From the NCBI GenBank assembly GCA_903892515.1, contig CAITIS010000023.1, forward strand, positions 1 through 56,768: 56,768 nt of DNA, in the 5' to 3' direction. Numbering within the stretch: the first letter of the stretch is position 1; each line of letters opens with the position of its first letter. The notes below the pieces were generated by a model. It did no database searches. It saw nothing but the letters and a program-made list of their open reading frames with translations, and was not told where the DNA came from. Shown one piece after another: positions 42,137 to 50,332 of the stretch. The DNA is from an uncultured Planctomycetota bacterium (GTDB lineage: Bacteria > Planctomycetota > Phycisphaerae > SM23-33). The translations under genes were made by a program, and so were the position numbers.

Positions 42137-43557
42137 TGGTAACAACTGAATACCCTGATCGTCCGGCGGCGGAACTCGGACATGTCCGAGTTTCGGACCT
42201 GCCGCTGGACGACATTCGGCCCAGCCCGGAGAACGACCAGCTTTACAGGCCGGTGGAAGAGAGCGATCCGGAGATCGTCAAACTGGCCGACAGCATCGGC
42301 CGCCACGGCATCCAGGAACCCCTGCTGATCACCGAGGATCATTGGATCATCTCCGGCCATCGTCGTTACGCCGCCGCCAGACTCGCCGGCCTGGACACCG
42401 CGCCTTGCCGCGTAGCCAACATCTCTAGGGACGCCGACCATGACAGGTTCATGCACCTGCTTCGCGAGTGCAATCGCCAGCGGGAGAAGTCTCTCGACGA
42501 GAAGCTCCGCGAGGAAGTCGTCTCGTGCACGCCGGAGGAGGCGTACCGGTCCGTCATGGAGTTCCGGGCGCAGAAGGCCCAGGTGGAAGTGTCGCAGATC
42601 GCCGTCGCCGGGCAGAAGACCCGCTGGAAGATCAGCGCCGCTAAGATGCCATTCCTCCACGCCGTCCAGCGGGTAATCAACGAGCGTCAAGAATACTGGC
42701 CGCTGTCGGTGCGACAGATTCACTATGCCTTGCTGAACGACCCGCCGTTGATCCACGCCGGCAAGAGCGGCTCGGCCTACAGCAACGTCCAACGATGCTA
42801 CAAAGCCCTCGATGACCTGCTCGTGCGTGCCCGAATCGAAGGGCTCATCCCCATCGAGGTGATCGCGGATGAGACCAGGCCGGTGGTGGAGTTCAACTGC
42901 CATCATGACTGCCAGTCCTTCATCCGCCAGGAACTGGACGTCTTCCTCAAGGGGTACTGGCGGGACTTGCTTCAGTCGCAGCCCAATCACATCGAGATCC
43001 TCGCCGAAAAGAACACCATCGCCCCGATCCTCAAGCCGGTAGCCGAGGAGTACTGCATCCCGATGACAGTGGGCCGGGGCTACTGCTCCATTCCGCCGCG
43101 GTTCGAGATATCCCAGCGGTTCCGTGCCGGCGGCAAGGAGAAGCTGGTGCTCCTGATGGTCACGGACTTCGATCCCGACGGCGAGGAGATCGCCCACTCG
43201 ATGGCTCGTTCGCTGCGTGACGATTTTGGCATCTCCCAGATTGTCCCCGTGAAAGTCGCGCTGACGGCCGACCAGGTCAAGCGGTTCTCCTTGCCTCCGA
43301 GGCTCAAGGCCAAGGAGACCTCCGCCAACTACGACAAGTTCGTCGCCAAGCACGGGAATGACGTCTTCGAACTGGAGGCCCTGCCGCCGGCGGAGCTGCA
43401 AAGGACACTTCGCGAGGCCATCGAGCGGGTAGTCGACATCGGCCTGCTGAATCACGAGATCGCCCAGGAGCGGCGGGAACTGCGGTTCCTGGAAGACGCC
43501 CGTCGCCGCGTTGGGGCCGCGATGGCTGGCCAGCTCGATTCGGACCGCAGGTTGTGA
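42136..43557 (+). CDS. ParB-like N-terminal domain fused to a topoisomerase VI-A/Spo11-like (winged helix + Toprim) protein
   Basis: A 473-residue protein. Residues 15-95 match the ParB/Srx fold ('DDIRPSPENDQLY', 'LADSIGRHGIQEPLLI' and the nuclease-box 'IISGHRRYAAARLAGL'). From about 185 a winged helix 'YWPLSVRQIHYALLNDPP' with Tyr at 197 sits where Topo VI-A/Spo11 has its cleaving Tyr, followed by 'CYKALDDLLVRARIEGLIPI'. A Toprim domain follows, with 'HIEILAEKNTIAPIL' and the acidic 'LMVTDFDPDGEEIAHSM'. ParB domains bind DNA and some hydrolyse CTP or DNA. Starts at GTG 42133 or ATG 42136 are both possible. It is the first large gene of the element. Confidence 0.8.
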   Translation: MVTTEYPDRPAAELGHVRVSDLPLDDIRPSPENDQLYRPVEESDPEIVKLADSIGRHGIQEPLLITEDHWIISGHRRYAAARLAGLDTAPCRVANISRDADHDRFMHLLRECNRQREKSLDEKLREEVVSCTPEEAYRSVMEFRAQKAQVEVSQIAVAGQKTRWKISAAKMPFLHAVQRVINERQEYWPLSVRQIHYALLNDPPLIHAGKSGSAYSNVQRCYKALDDLLVRARIEGLIPIEVIADETRPVVEFNCHHDCQSFIRQELDVFLKGYWRDLLQSQPNHIEILAEKNTIAPILKPVAEEYCIPMTVGRGYCSIPPRFEISQRFRAGGKEKLVLLMVTDFDPDGEEIAHSMARSLRDDFGISQIVPVKVALTADQVKRFSLPPRLKAKETSANYDKFVAKHGNDVFELEALPPAELQRTLREAIERVVDIGLLNHEIAQERRELRFLEDARRRVGAAMAGQLDSDRRL

Positions 43558-43727
43558 GCCAGCGCCATGGATAGCCAGATGGAGATAGCGTGAATATCGG
43601 CGGTTGTAGCCGCCGAGCATGACACCACGCCGGAAACGCAGGCCGCCCCGCACGTGGAATACACCGGCCTGCATGAGGTGAGAATCATGAACTGGACGGA
43701 AGAGAGTGCGAGAAAGGAACGGCTGCA

Positions 43728-45299
43728 ATGGTGGCGTTGACAACTCAGGTTCTGTCGCAGGAGTACGATGACGGGCCGGGCTGGCCCAGCGTATCGCGAC
43801 AGAAGGAGCGGGCCTACCGCCAGGGCTTCGTTGAGGAGGCCCGGCGTGTTGTGCGCGAGTGGACCGACCCCGACAACGCCGCGTTTGACCCGGTGGGCGA
43901 GGAGCAGGCCGCTCGCCAACTTCGACTGCGGACCCGCGAGCGGTACAGCATCTACAAGCCCAACTACGGGCCGCTGTGCGCTGGCCGCAAGACCTACCAC
44001 ATGGGCTACCGGCCGGGGCATGAAGTTCCGGCCGCTCGGCTGCGTGGCCGTCATCATGCACTTGCCTATGTCACGCAGTCCTGGGACGACGTACAGGACT
44101 TCGAGGCATTCGACCGCCTGGTCTTGCCCGCCTGGCTCGTGGCCGTGGAGCGCTGGGCCGAGAAGCCCATCCGTCCCGGCGTCATCGTGCCGCCGCCACG
44201 GCCGTTGCATATCGCTCGCGGCGATGGCGATGGTCTGGCGACGGGCCAATCAGACATCGTGCGGTCTGACATCGGCTCGCCGCAGACGGCTGTCAGCCCG
44301 CCGCCCCTTCGCACGCTCAAGCTCATCCGTGCCGACCAGATCGAGATGCGCCGCCCCGACTGGCTGCTTCGTGGCATGCTCGAGCGCGACACGCTGAGCC
44401 TCATCTTCGGCGACCCGGGCTGCGGCAAGAGCTTCCTGGCCATCGACTGGGCCTGCCGAGTCGCCACTGGCACGGCGTGGCGCGGACATGATGTCAAGGC
44501 CGCCCCGGTCGTGTATGTGGCCGGCGAGGGCCGCAACGGCCTGGGCCGACGCATCGCGGCCTGGCAGGAGCACAACGACGTGAGCCTCACCGGCGCGCCG
44601 TTGCACATCGCCCCGGCGGTGGCGATTCCGGACGTTGCTCAGCTTGCCGAACTGGTCAGGGCCGTAGAGGCCGACGCCAAGCCCCCGGCCCTGCTGGTGC
44701 TGGACACGCTGGCCCGCTGCTTCGGCGGCGGCGACGAGAACTCCACGCAGGACATGAGCCGCTTCGTGTCGGCCTGCGACGCCCTGCGGCGGCGATGGGG
44801 CTGCACGGTCCTGGTGGTGCATCACACTGGCCATGCCGACAAGAACCGCGCCCGAGGAGCAATCGCCCTGAAGGCCGCGCTGGACGCAGAGTACCGCCTG
44901 GTGAAGGACGACACATTGCTGCTGACGGCGACGAAGATGAAGGATGCCGAGACGCCGGCGCCGCTGGCGATGGAACTGGTCGCGGTGGAACTGCCCGACC
45001 TGGTGGACGACTACGACAACCCGGTGGCGTCGGCGGCCATCAACGTGCTCGACGCCGATGTCAGCGCGATCGTATCGAAGGTCGGCTCATCCGGCAGTCG
45101 TGGCAAATGGCAGCAGCTTGGCCTGACCGTGGCGCGGCGATTGATTGCCGAGGGCGACGACGGGCGGGCCAGCGTCCAGGACTGGCACGTCGAGTGCGAG
45201 AAGGTCGGGATGCGGCAGTCCACCAGGTACAACGTGCTGGCCAAGCTGCATGCTCAAGGGGCCGTGGTCGTGGCCGGTGAGTCGTTGATTACAGCATGA
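43728..45299 (+). CDS. RepA/RecA-like AAA_25 ATPase of a mobile element
   Basis: A 523-residue protein. The ATPase core starts near residue 195: Walker A 'LSLIFGDPGCGKSFLAIDWA' (228-235), 'VVYVAGEGRNGLGRRIAAW', Walker B 'PALLVLDTLARCFGGGDEN' and 'VLVVHHTGHADKNRARGA', the RepA/DnaB-like AAA_25 pattern used for replication of plasmids and integrative elements. The first 150 residues are a separate Arg/Tyr-rich domain of unknown role, and the C-terminus is winged-helix-like. AAGGAA precedes the ATG. Between it and the ParB/Topo gene lie 170 bases with only a 17-codon frame. Confidence 0.83.
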   Translation: MVALTTQVLSQEYDDGPGWPSVSRQKERAYRQGFVEEARRVVREWTDPDNAAFDPVGEEQAARQLRLRTRERYSIYKPNYGPLCAGRKTYHMGYRPGHEVPAARLRGRHHALAYVTQSWDDVQDFEAFDRLVLPAWLVAVERWAEKPIRPGVIVPPPRPLHIARGDGDGLATGQSDIVRSDIGSPQTAVSPPPLRTLKLIRADQIEMRRPDWLLRGMLERDTLSLIFGDPGCGKSFLAIDWACRVATGTAWRGHDVKAAPVVYVAGEGRNGLGRRIAAWQEHNDVSLTGAPLHIAPAVAIPDVAQLAELVRAVEADAKPPALLVLDTLARCFGGGDENSTQDMSRFVSACDALRRRWGCTVLVVHHTGHADKNRARGAIALKAALDAEYRLVKDDTLLLTATKMKDAETPAPLAMELVAVELPDLVDDYDNPVASAAINVLDADVSAIVSKVGSSGSRGKWQQLGLTVARRLIAEGDDGRASVQDWHVECEKVGMRQSTRYNVLAKLHAQGAVVVAGESLITA

Positions 45300-45310
45300 C
45301 GGACCACGCC

Positions 45311-45512
45311 CTTCCAATTCCGATTCCAATTCCAATGTCCTTAAGGACATTGGAATTGGAATGGAAATTGGAATGAGGGCCTGAAGTTGGAGATTGGAAG
45401 TTGGAATTTGAAATTGGAATGTTGGAAACGATTGCTGCGACAAGCACTTACGCGTGCTATCAGCCAAGAGGAAAAGGCCAGATTGGAATGTTGGAATGCG
45501 ATGTTGGAATAG
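45311..45512. repeat. GGAAT-type low-complexity repeats
   Basis: Many irregular copies of ATTGGAAT/GGAATTGGAA and its complement ATTCCAAT follow the ATPase gene. They include one perfect 40-base palindrome at 45323-45362 and later clusters at 45401-45428 and 45479-45512. The units are 5-6 bases in loose register. Similar wording occurs inside the RND pump gene near 345-411. No gene is supported in 45300-45696. Confidence 0.8.
45323..45362. repeat. perfect 40-base palindrome
   Basis: Two 20-base arms meet at CTTAAG with no loop (centre between 45342 and 45343). It begins 24 bases after the ATPase stop. The right side has no T-run, so it is not a standard terminator. A cruciform, protein site or RNA hairpin are all possible. 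Confidence 0.9.
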
Positions 45513-45696
45513 TCGGGCTTTCGGCGGTGGCGCATCTATCGGGAAGGCCGAAACGGGCATCTGCGGAAGTTCCGAAAAGATGCGGTCGGCACCATCGCCG
45601 CCAAGCCCCAAGTGTCTGTACTGCACGCCGATCACGCCGAAAGTCAGGCGAGACTCACAACGTAAAATAAGGACTTACAGCGATTCTCTTGGTGCC

Positions 45697-45903
45697 ATGA
45701 ATGCCATAGGTACTCCGTCGGCAATGGTTTGCGTGACCGCAGGCGAACCAGTCGCGAACTACATCACAGTTGATTTATTAACGCGCGCATTTCCAGCGGA
45801 CGGAGGACCGCAGGATACGCAAGCGGAATGGCGACAACGGCTTAGCTTCTACGGCACGCGTCGGGCAGATGTTAATAAGTCCCTGCACGAAAGGTGGAAA
45901 TGA
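45697..45903 (+). CDS. hypothetical protein of the element
   Basis: A 68-residue frame, MNAIGTPSAMVCVTAGEPVA..., ending in a basic 'GTRRADVNKSLHERWK'. Its stop overlaps the next start (TGATG at 45901-45905), which supports translation. A longer frame to 45454 runs through the GGAAT repeats and is rejected. No ribosome site is obvious; AAGGAC is too far away. I do not recognise it. GC content is lower than in the neighbours, which suggests recent acquisition. Confidence 0.5.
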   Translation: MNAIGTPSAMVCVTAGEPVANYITVDLLTRAFPADGGPQDTQAEWRQRLSFYGTRRADVNKSLHERWK

Positions 45904-46346
45904 TGCAATTCAACGAGCGTCAACGGCTGATCCTCATGGGCGTGCTCCAGGACCAGAAGCGCCTGGCGGAGATGCCCTGGGGCGATGCCCACGGCATGTC
46001 GCGTGACGCGCTGGGGCGACACCGGCTGCGTATCCACCAGGCGCGTGAAGGCATGGTGCCGATCGCACTGGAAAATTGGATCGGTCACCAACCCACCAAC
46101 TCCGAGCATGTGCTGTATCACCGCGAGCATCAGCGGCTGGAAGGCATGGGCCTGCTGGTGCGATGCAATCCCTTCGGCGGCCACCGCACGACGCACTTGA
46201 AGTTGACGCCGGCGGGCAAGCGTGTCGCCGAGCAACTCATGGCTGAGGAATACGGCCTGGGCACGGGCATTGAAGAGATGATCGACTGGTCGACCTTGGA
46301 GTTGGTGCCGACCGAGGCACCCGAGACGAGTGGACAGCAGAAATGA
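45900..46346 (+). CDS. hypothetical winged-helix-like protein
   Basis: About 148 residues (two consecutive ATGs at 45900 and 45903, with AAAGG upstream). 'NERQRLILMGVLQDQKRLAE', 'NSEHVLYHREHQRLEGMGLL' and 'HLKLTPAGKRVAEQLMAEEY' give an alpha-rich start and a wing, the pattern of MarR/PadR-like winged-helix proteins, with 'VRCNPFGGHRTTHLKLTP' as the likely wing. It could regulate or act in the mobile element. Its stop overlaps the next start (ATGA, 46343-46346). Confidence 0.6.
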   Translation: MMQFNERQRLILMGVLQDQKRLAEMPWGDAHGMSRDALGRHRLRIHQAREGMVPIALENWIGHQPTNSEHVLYHREHQRLEGMGLLVRCNPFGGHRTTHLKLTPAGKRVAEQLMAEEYGLGTGIEEMIDWSTLELVPTEAPETSGQQK

Positions 46347-46573
46347 GTGATGCGGTGAAGGAGGACTTGATCATGACCAACGGGATGGACCCTGAAAAGA
46401 TGGCTTCGGCCGAACGGCTGGACGAGGTGGCGATGCTGCTGTCGCTGGCCATGCTGCGACTGCGGCGGAAACGCCGTAGCCGGGCGCAGTCAGCCCGCCT
46501 GGACGAGAGAGAAATTTCGAGAGAAAGGCTCACTATTCCCTCGATTGTCTCTCGAAACGACGGCTCAGTGTGA
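46343..46573 (+). CDS. small hypothetical protein
   Basis: A 76-residue protein that starts in an ATGA overlap with the previous gene. It has a helical middle 'AERLDEVAMLLSLAMLRLRR' and a basic patch 'RKRRSRAQSARLDE'. It resembles the small orphan genes that precede DUF2924 in such elements, but I cannot name a family. The end lies shortly before the ribosome site of DUF2924. Likely real from its spacing and coupling. Confidence 0.55.
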   Translation: MSDAVKEDLIMTNGMDPEKMASAERLDEVAMLLSLAMLRLRRKRRSRAQSARLDEREISRERLTIPSIVSRNDGSV

Positions 46574-46599
46574 CCGTTGGAAAGCATAAAGGAGAGTGC

Positions 46600-47049
46600 A
46601 TGGAACCAACGGTCCTGAAACAGGTTGCATCGCTTAAGCGGATGGATGCCGAGATGCTGCGTTTGCGGTGGTTGGCACTGTTTGGCCGGGATGCCCCGGC
46701 CAGCTACAAGCCCGAGCAGCTGATCCGCCGCCTGGTCCGGCGCGTCCAGGAATTGCACTACGGCGGCTTGTCGGATGTCGCGCGGCAGCGTCTGCGTGAA
46801 ATCGCCGAGGGCGATGCGCTGGCCCGTGGCGAGCGGCGCACCGTAAAACGCAAGAGCAGCGACCTGGCGCCCGGCACCCGGCTGGTACGGCACTGGCACG
46901 GCATCGAGCATATCGTCACCGCCACCGCCGACGGCGGCTTGGAGTATCAGGGAAAGCGGTATAGGACGCTGACGGCGGTGGCCATGGTCATTTCCGGGCA
47001 GCATTGCAGCGGGCCGAGGTTCTTCGGCCTGGTGGGCAGGGAGGCATGA
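46600..47049 (+). CDS. DUF2924 protein
   Basis: A 149-residue protein with the DUF2924 pattern: 'LRLRWLALFGRDAPASYKPE', 'QLIRRLVRRVQELHYGGLSD', then 'APGTRLVRHWHGIEHIVTAT' and 'LEYQGKRYRTLTAVAMVISG'. It is found just before a serine recombinase in many phages and integrative elements, as here (ATGA overlap, 47046-47049), and is suspected to assist recombination. AAAGGAG precedes the ATG at 46600; the open frame to 46570 would use GTG. Confidence 0.88.
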   Translation: MEPTVLKQVASLKRMDAEMLRLRWLALFGRDAPASYKPEQLIRRLVRRVQELHYGGLSDVARQRLREIAEGDALARGERRTVKRKSSDLAPGTRLVRHWHGIEHIVTATADGGLEYQGKRYRTLTAVAMVISGQHCSGPRFFGLVGREA

Positions 47050-47576
47050 TGATCGCCACGACGGAAAAGAAGGTGGTGCGCTGCGCCATCTATACCCGCA
47101 AGAGCAATGAAGATGGGCTGGAGCAGGCGTACAACAGCCTCCACGCCCAGCGGGCCATGTGCGAGTCCTACATCGCCAGCTTCGCCAGCGAGGACTGGAC
47201 TGCCCTGGCCACCGACTACAGCGACGGTGGCATCTCGGGCGGCACAATGGAACGGCCGGGCCTCCAGCGTTTGCTGGCGGATATTGAGGCCGGGCTCGTC
47301 GACGTGGTGGTGATCTTCCACCTGACGCAGTTGCCGCGGCCGTTCTGCCCATCAGGCCGCCCACGCCGCTGGCGATGGCACTGGCCCGGGCCCTCCGCTG
47401 GCAGGAGATGATCGAATCCGGACAGGCCGAGTCCAACAGCGATCTGGCCCGCAAGCTCAAGCTGGACCAATCCTACGTCGCCCGCACCATCCGGCTGGCC
47501 TCGCTGGCGCCCAGCATCATGGAGGCCAGTCACCATCCGACGCCACGGCCATCGCGCGATGGTGCATCCGCGGGAT
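47046..47576 (+). pseudogene. serine recombinase, internally deleted
   Basis: The N-terminal resolvase domain is intact to 'DYSDGGISGGTMERPGLQRL' and 'VDVVVIFHLTQLPR', then the sequence jumps frame and goes straight to the recombinase's C-terminal part 'LAMALARALRWQEMIESGQA', 'RKLKLDQSYVARTIRLASLA', 'PSIMEA', ending at 47574-47576. Roughly 300 central residues of the usual large serine recombinase are missing and a frameshift is present. The catalytic Ser in 'AIYTRKSNEDGLEQAYNSLH' remains, but the product cannot integrate DNA. This marks the right part of a dead element. Confidence 0.8.
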
Positions 47577-47778
47577 AGAAAACCAGCCGGAGCGCTGGAC
47601 CAGGCGGTTCTATTGGATTCGCCGCGAGGCCGACATCTTCGTCGCCCGGCACGAGCAGGAGATCGTCGAGGCGGCCAGGAGGCTGTTCGCGCGTGGGATC
47701 GTCACGCTCGGGGCTGTGCACATTCGTCTGGAGTCCGCTGAAGCCCTTCCACAAATGTCGCGAACCAAGCCATCATAA
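47539..47778 (+). pseudogene. element-derived reading frame without a start
   Basis: A 79-codon plus-strand frame has protein-like wording, 'DATAIARWCIRGIENQPERW', 'TRRFYWIRREADIFVARHEQ', 'EIVEAARRLFARGIVTLGAV', ending at TAA. It has no acceptable start and overlaps the recombinase remnant. It probably descends from a gene that followed the recombinase. 47779-47960 is a short gap before cas3 with no clear promoter. Confidence 0.5.
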
Positions 47779-47960
47779 GCCGATCGCTCTCGATTCCTCA
47801 CTCTCCCAACACGGACTTCCGCCACGCGGCATTTTCAAGATCTTGCGGACGGGGCGTCCACCGCGCATACTCCTGTCGGTATTGCTTCACGCGAGCAGAT
47901 AACGACCCGGTCACGGCGTGGCTGCCATGCGAAGCAAGAGAAACAAACGCGGGGTGCATC

Positions 47961-50189
47961 ATGGTCCAACGTCTCTTCTATGCTCATAGCCTGGACGGGC
48001 GTCCCAAGACCGAGTGGCATCAGTTGGAAGAGCACCTTGGGGAAACGACCAAGAGGGCAGTTGGCTTCGGCGAGATGTTCGGCTCGGCCGATTGGGCGAG
48101 GCTGGCCGGCCTTTGGCACGACCTGGGAAAGTACCTGCCGGAGTTCCAGAAGAAGTTGGAGCCTGATGGCCCCAAGAACCAGCACGTTGACCATTCCGTC
48201 GTCGGGGCGCTCTTGGCCCAGTCCTTCGGGCTGGATCGCACACTCCCGCTGGCGTTCGCCGTGTCCGGCCACCACGGCGGCCTGCCGAATCTCCGTTCGA
48301 GCGAATTTGGGCTGACTCCACTTCTGGAACGCTTGCACGATCATGCGAATTCGTTGGAGCGGGCGGCTGGAAACGCGCCTGCGTTGTTCATGGACGCTGC
48401 CGTTCCATCGCTGCCTGAATTCCTCCGGCCAACGGTGGAAGTGTCCGCCTTTGAGCAGCGCCGCCAGATGGAGTTCTGGATTCGATTCCTCTTCTCGGCC
48501 CTGGTCGATGCGGACTTCCTGGATACCGAGGCTTTCTTCAAGCCCGGCATGCGGTCCCTGGCCTTGGGCGTCTCAGGCGACGTTGCAGCGCTTCGCAAGA
48601 GACTCGATGATGCCGCCGATGCCCTTTCCGCCAAAGCCGCGGCCAAGCTCGTCACAAGCGTCAATCGGCTGCGGGCGGAGGTCCTGGAATGCTGCCGCGA
48701 GAAGGCCAAGTTGCCGCCAGGCATCTTCAGTCTGACGGTGCCCACAGGCGGCGGCAAGACGCTGTCTGGGATGGCGTTCGCCCTCCGCCACGCCGAAACG
48801 CATGGACTCAAGCGTGTAATCGTCGTCATTCCATACACCAGCATCATTGAACAAAACGCGAAGAAGTACCGCGAGGCCCTTGGAGATAACGTCATTGAGC
48901 ATCATTCAAACCTCGCCCCCACGACCGAGACGGATCTCGACCCCACGATGGAGACGGAACGCAATCGCCTGGCCAGCGAGAACTGGGACGCTCCGGTCGT
49001 CGTGACGACCACCGTCCAGTTCTTTGAATCGCTCTTTTCAAACAAACCCTCCCGCTGCCGCAAGCTCCACAACATCGCCCGGAGCGTCATCATCCTGGAC
49101 GAGGTCCAGTCGCTGCCCCCGGGATTCCTCTCGCCGATTCTTGAGGCCATGCGGGAGCTTGTCGCGCACTATGGCTGCTCGATCGTTCTCTCCACCGCCA
49201 CGCAGCCGGCACTGGTCAAACGCCCGGCCTTTCGGGATGGCCTGGACAACGTGCGCGAAATTGCGCCCGACCCCGGCGATCTGTTCCGGCGGCTTTCGCG
49301 CGTGGATGTCGCCTGGCCCGAGTTGGATTCTCCGGCCATCGCCTGGCCGGAACTGGCCGCCGAACTGAAATGCCATCGTCAGATGCTCGCCGTCGTACAC
49401 CGGCGCGACGACGCCCGCGACCTGGCGAAATTGCTGCCCCCCGAAAACCTGTTTCACCTGTCGGCCCTCATGTGTCCCAAGCACAGGTTGGACGTGCTGG
49501 CCGCGGTAAACAAGCAGCTTGATTCGGAGCAGCCTTGCCGGCTGGTCTCCACGCAGTTGGTGGAGGCGGGCGTGGACATCGATTTCCCCGTGGTGTACCG
49601 ATCGCTAGGAGGGCTAGACAGCGTGGTGCAGGCCGCCGGCCGGTGCAATCGCGAGGGCAAACGCGACAAGGGGAAAGTCGTCGTCTTTCGCGCACCGACC
49701 CAGCCGCCGCGCGGAACACCGAAGATGGGCCTGGAGACAATGGAGTCCCTGCTCCGCCAATACCACGGCCAGGTCGACATAACCGACCCGGCCATCTTCG
49801 AGGAGTACTTCCGAATGCTCTACTCCAAACTTGACCTGGACATCCGGCGGATTCAACCGGAAAGGCAGGAACTGAACTTCGCCTCCACGGCTGAGAAGTT
49901 TCGGATCATCGAAGACGGCTTTAGCGAAGCCATCGTCGTGCCGTACGCGAACAGCGCCGAACGAGTGGCGGCCGTCCGAAAGGAGCTCAATCGCGACACC
50001 GCTCGTGCCTTGCAGCCGTTCTTGGTTAACGTCTACCCGGACCTTTTGAGCCAGATGCAGGCGGCCGGCGCGCTGGAGACTATCGGCGAGAACGAGAACA
50101 TTCGCGTGTTGATGCCGGACTTTCACAAGCGCTACGACATGACATTCGGCCTGGTCTGGAATGACGGCATCGGAGCAGGAATTGTTTGA
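47961..50189 (+). CDS. cas3: CRISPR-associated helicase/nuclease Cas3, type I-C
   Basis: Degrades target DNA recruited by Cascade. It has 742 residues. The HD nuclease lies N-terminal ('YAHSLDGRP' His9; 'LAGLWHDLGKYLPEFQKKL' with His53-Asp54; 'HVDHSVVGALLAQ'; 'VSGHHGGLPNL'). The superfamily 2 helicase follows: Walker A 'LTVPTGGGKTLSGMAFALRH', the DExH motif in 'SVIILDEVQSLPPGFL', motif III 'IVLSTATQPAL' and a late motif 'GGLDSVVQAAGRCNREGK'. The whole set is intact. The ribosome site is weak (GGGGTG). It is followed by 488 bases before cas5c, where the crRNA-like element lies on the other strand. Confidence 0.95.
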   Translation: MVQRLFYAHSLDGRPKTEWHQLEEHLGETTKRAVGFGEMFGSADWARLAGLWHDLGKYLPEFQKKLEPDGPKNQHVDHSVVGALLAQSFGLDRTLPLAFAVSGHHGGLPNLRSSEFGLTPLLERLHDHANSLERAAGNAPALFMDAAVPSLPEFLRPTVEVSAFEQRRQMEFWIRFLFSALVDADFLDTEAFFKPGMRSLALGVSGDVAALRKRLDDAADALSAKAAAKLVTSVNRLRAEVLECCREKAKLPPGIFSLTVPTGGGKTLSGMAFALRHAETHGLKRVIVVIPYTSIIEQNAKKYREALGDNVIEHHSNLAPTTETDLDPTMETERNRLASENWDAPVVVTTTVQFFESLFSNKPSRCRKLHNIARSVIILDEVQSLPPGFLSPILEAMRELVAHYGCSIVLSTATQPALVKRPAFRDGLDNVREIAPDPGDLFRRLSRVDVAWPELDSPAIAWPELAAELKCHRQMLAVVHRRDDARDLAKLLPPENLFHLSALMCPKHRLDVLAAVNKQLDSEQPCRLVSTQLVEAGVDIDFPVVYRSLGGLDSVVQAAGRCNREGKRDKGKVVVFRAPTQPPRGTPKMGLETMESLLRQYHGQVDITDPAIFEEYFRMLYSKLDLDIRRIQPERQELNFASTAEKFRIIEDGFSEAIVVPYANSAERVAAVRKELNRDTARALQPFLVNVYPDLLSQMQAAGALETIGENENIRVLMPDFHKRYDMTFGLVWNDGIGAGIV

Positions 50190-50227
50190 GATTATTGATA
50201 AACGTGGGGGTACCCGGATGGCACCAG

Positions 50228-50319
50228 AAAAGGGTGCGGCACATGTTTCCATGTGCCGCATCACACTACCACCATCCCAAGACGCAACACTGTTTCAATC
50301 CACGTCCCGAGAGACGAGC
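50228..50319 (-). ncRNA. crRNA-like solitary repeat-spacer RNA (CreR/CreA-like)
   Basis: Read on the minus strand. The sequence from about 50319 to 50292 is a degenerate CRISPR repeat: its last 13 bases match the array repeat exactly, including the 11-nt 5' handle TGGATTGAAAC. Just before the handle CGTCT, CTCG, GGACG forms a 5-base-pair hairpin (one U.G pair) in the same place as the array repeat's stem, but with different bases, so pairing is kept by compensation. The spacer-like part (50291 downward, starting AGTGTTGC) runs to a hairpin (50235-50260) and then CCCTTTT. Cas5c should process it into one crRNA-like guide. No second repeat follows. Confidence 0.75.
50235..50260 (-). terminator. 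hairpin with GAAA loop and downstream T-run
   Basis: On the minus strand TGCGGCACATG, loop GAAA, CATGTGCCGCA form a perfect 11-base-pair stem followed by CCC and TTTT. This fits an intrinsic terminator ending the crRNA-like transcript, with a three-base gap before the T-run. On the plus strand no T-run follows, although a hairpin is still available 45 bases past cas3. Confidence 0.65.
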
Positions 50320-50323
50320 AGGG

Positions 50324-50332
50324 ATCATAGCA
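50324..50332 (-). promoter_or_regulatory. extended -10 promoter for the crRNA-like RNA
   Basis: On the minus strand TGC precedes TATGAT (the hexamer is at 50324-50329), directly before the degenerate repeat; the predicted start is near 50317, so the processing hairpin is included. The CRISPR leader also carries TATGAT (56470-56475). No good -35 is seen, which suits an extended -10 element. A 9-base dyad (TAGCAGACC at 50328-50336, GGTCTGCTA at 50369-50377) overlaps it and could be an operator. Confidence 0.65.

Noticed and set aside
41506..44061. An 851-codon open frame on the minus strand across the ParB/Topo-like gene
   Set aside because: It is antisense to well-supported genes, has no protein family character and mirrors GC-rich codon structure of the plus strand.
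50235..50260. Hairpin as a plus-strand terminator of cas3
   Set aside because: No T-run follows it on the plus strand; on the minus strand CCCTTTT does, so it fits the antisense RNA better. A weak role for cas3 mRNA ends is not excluded.
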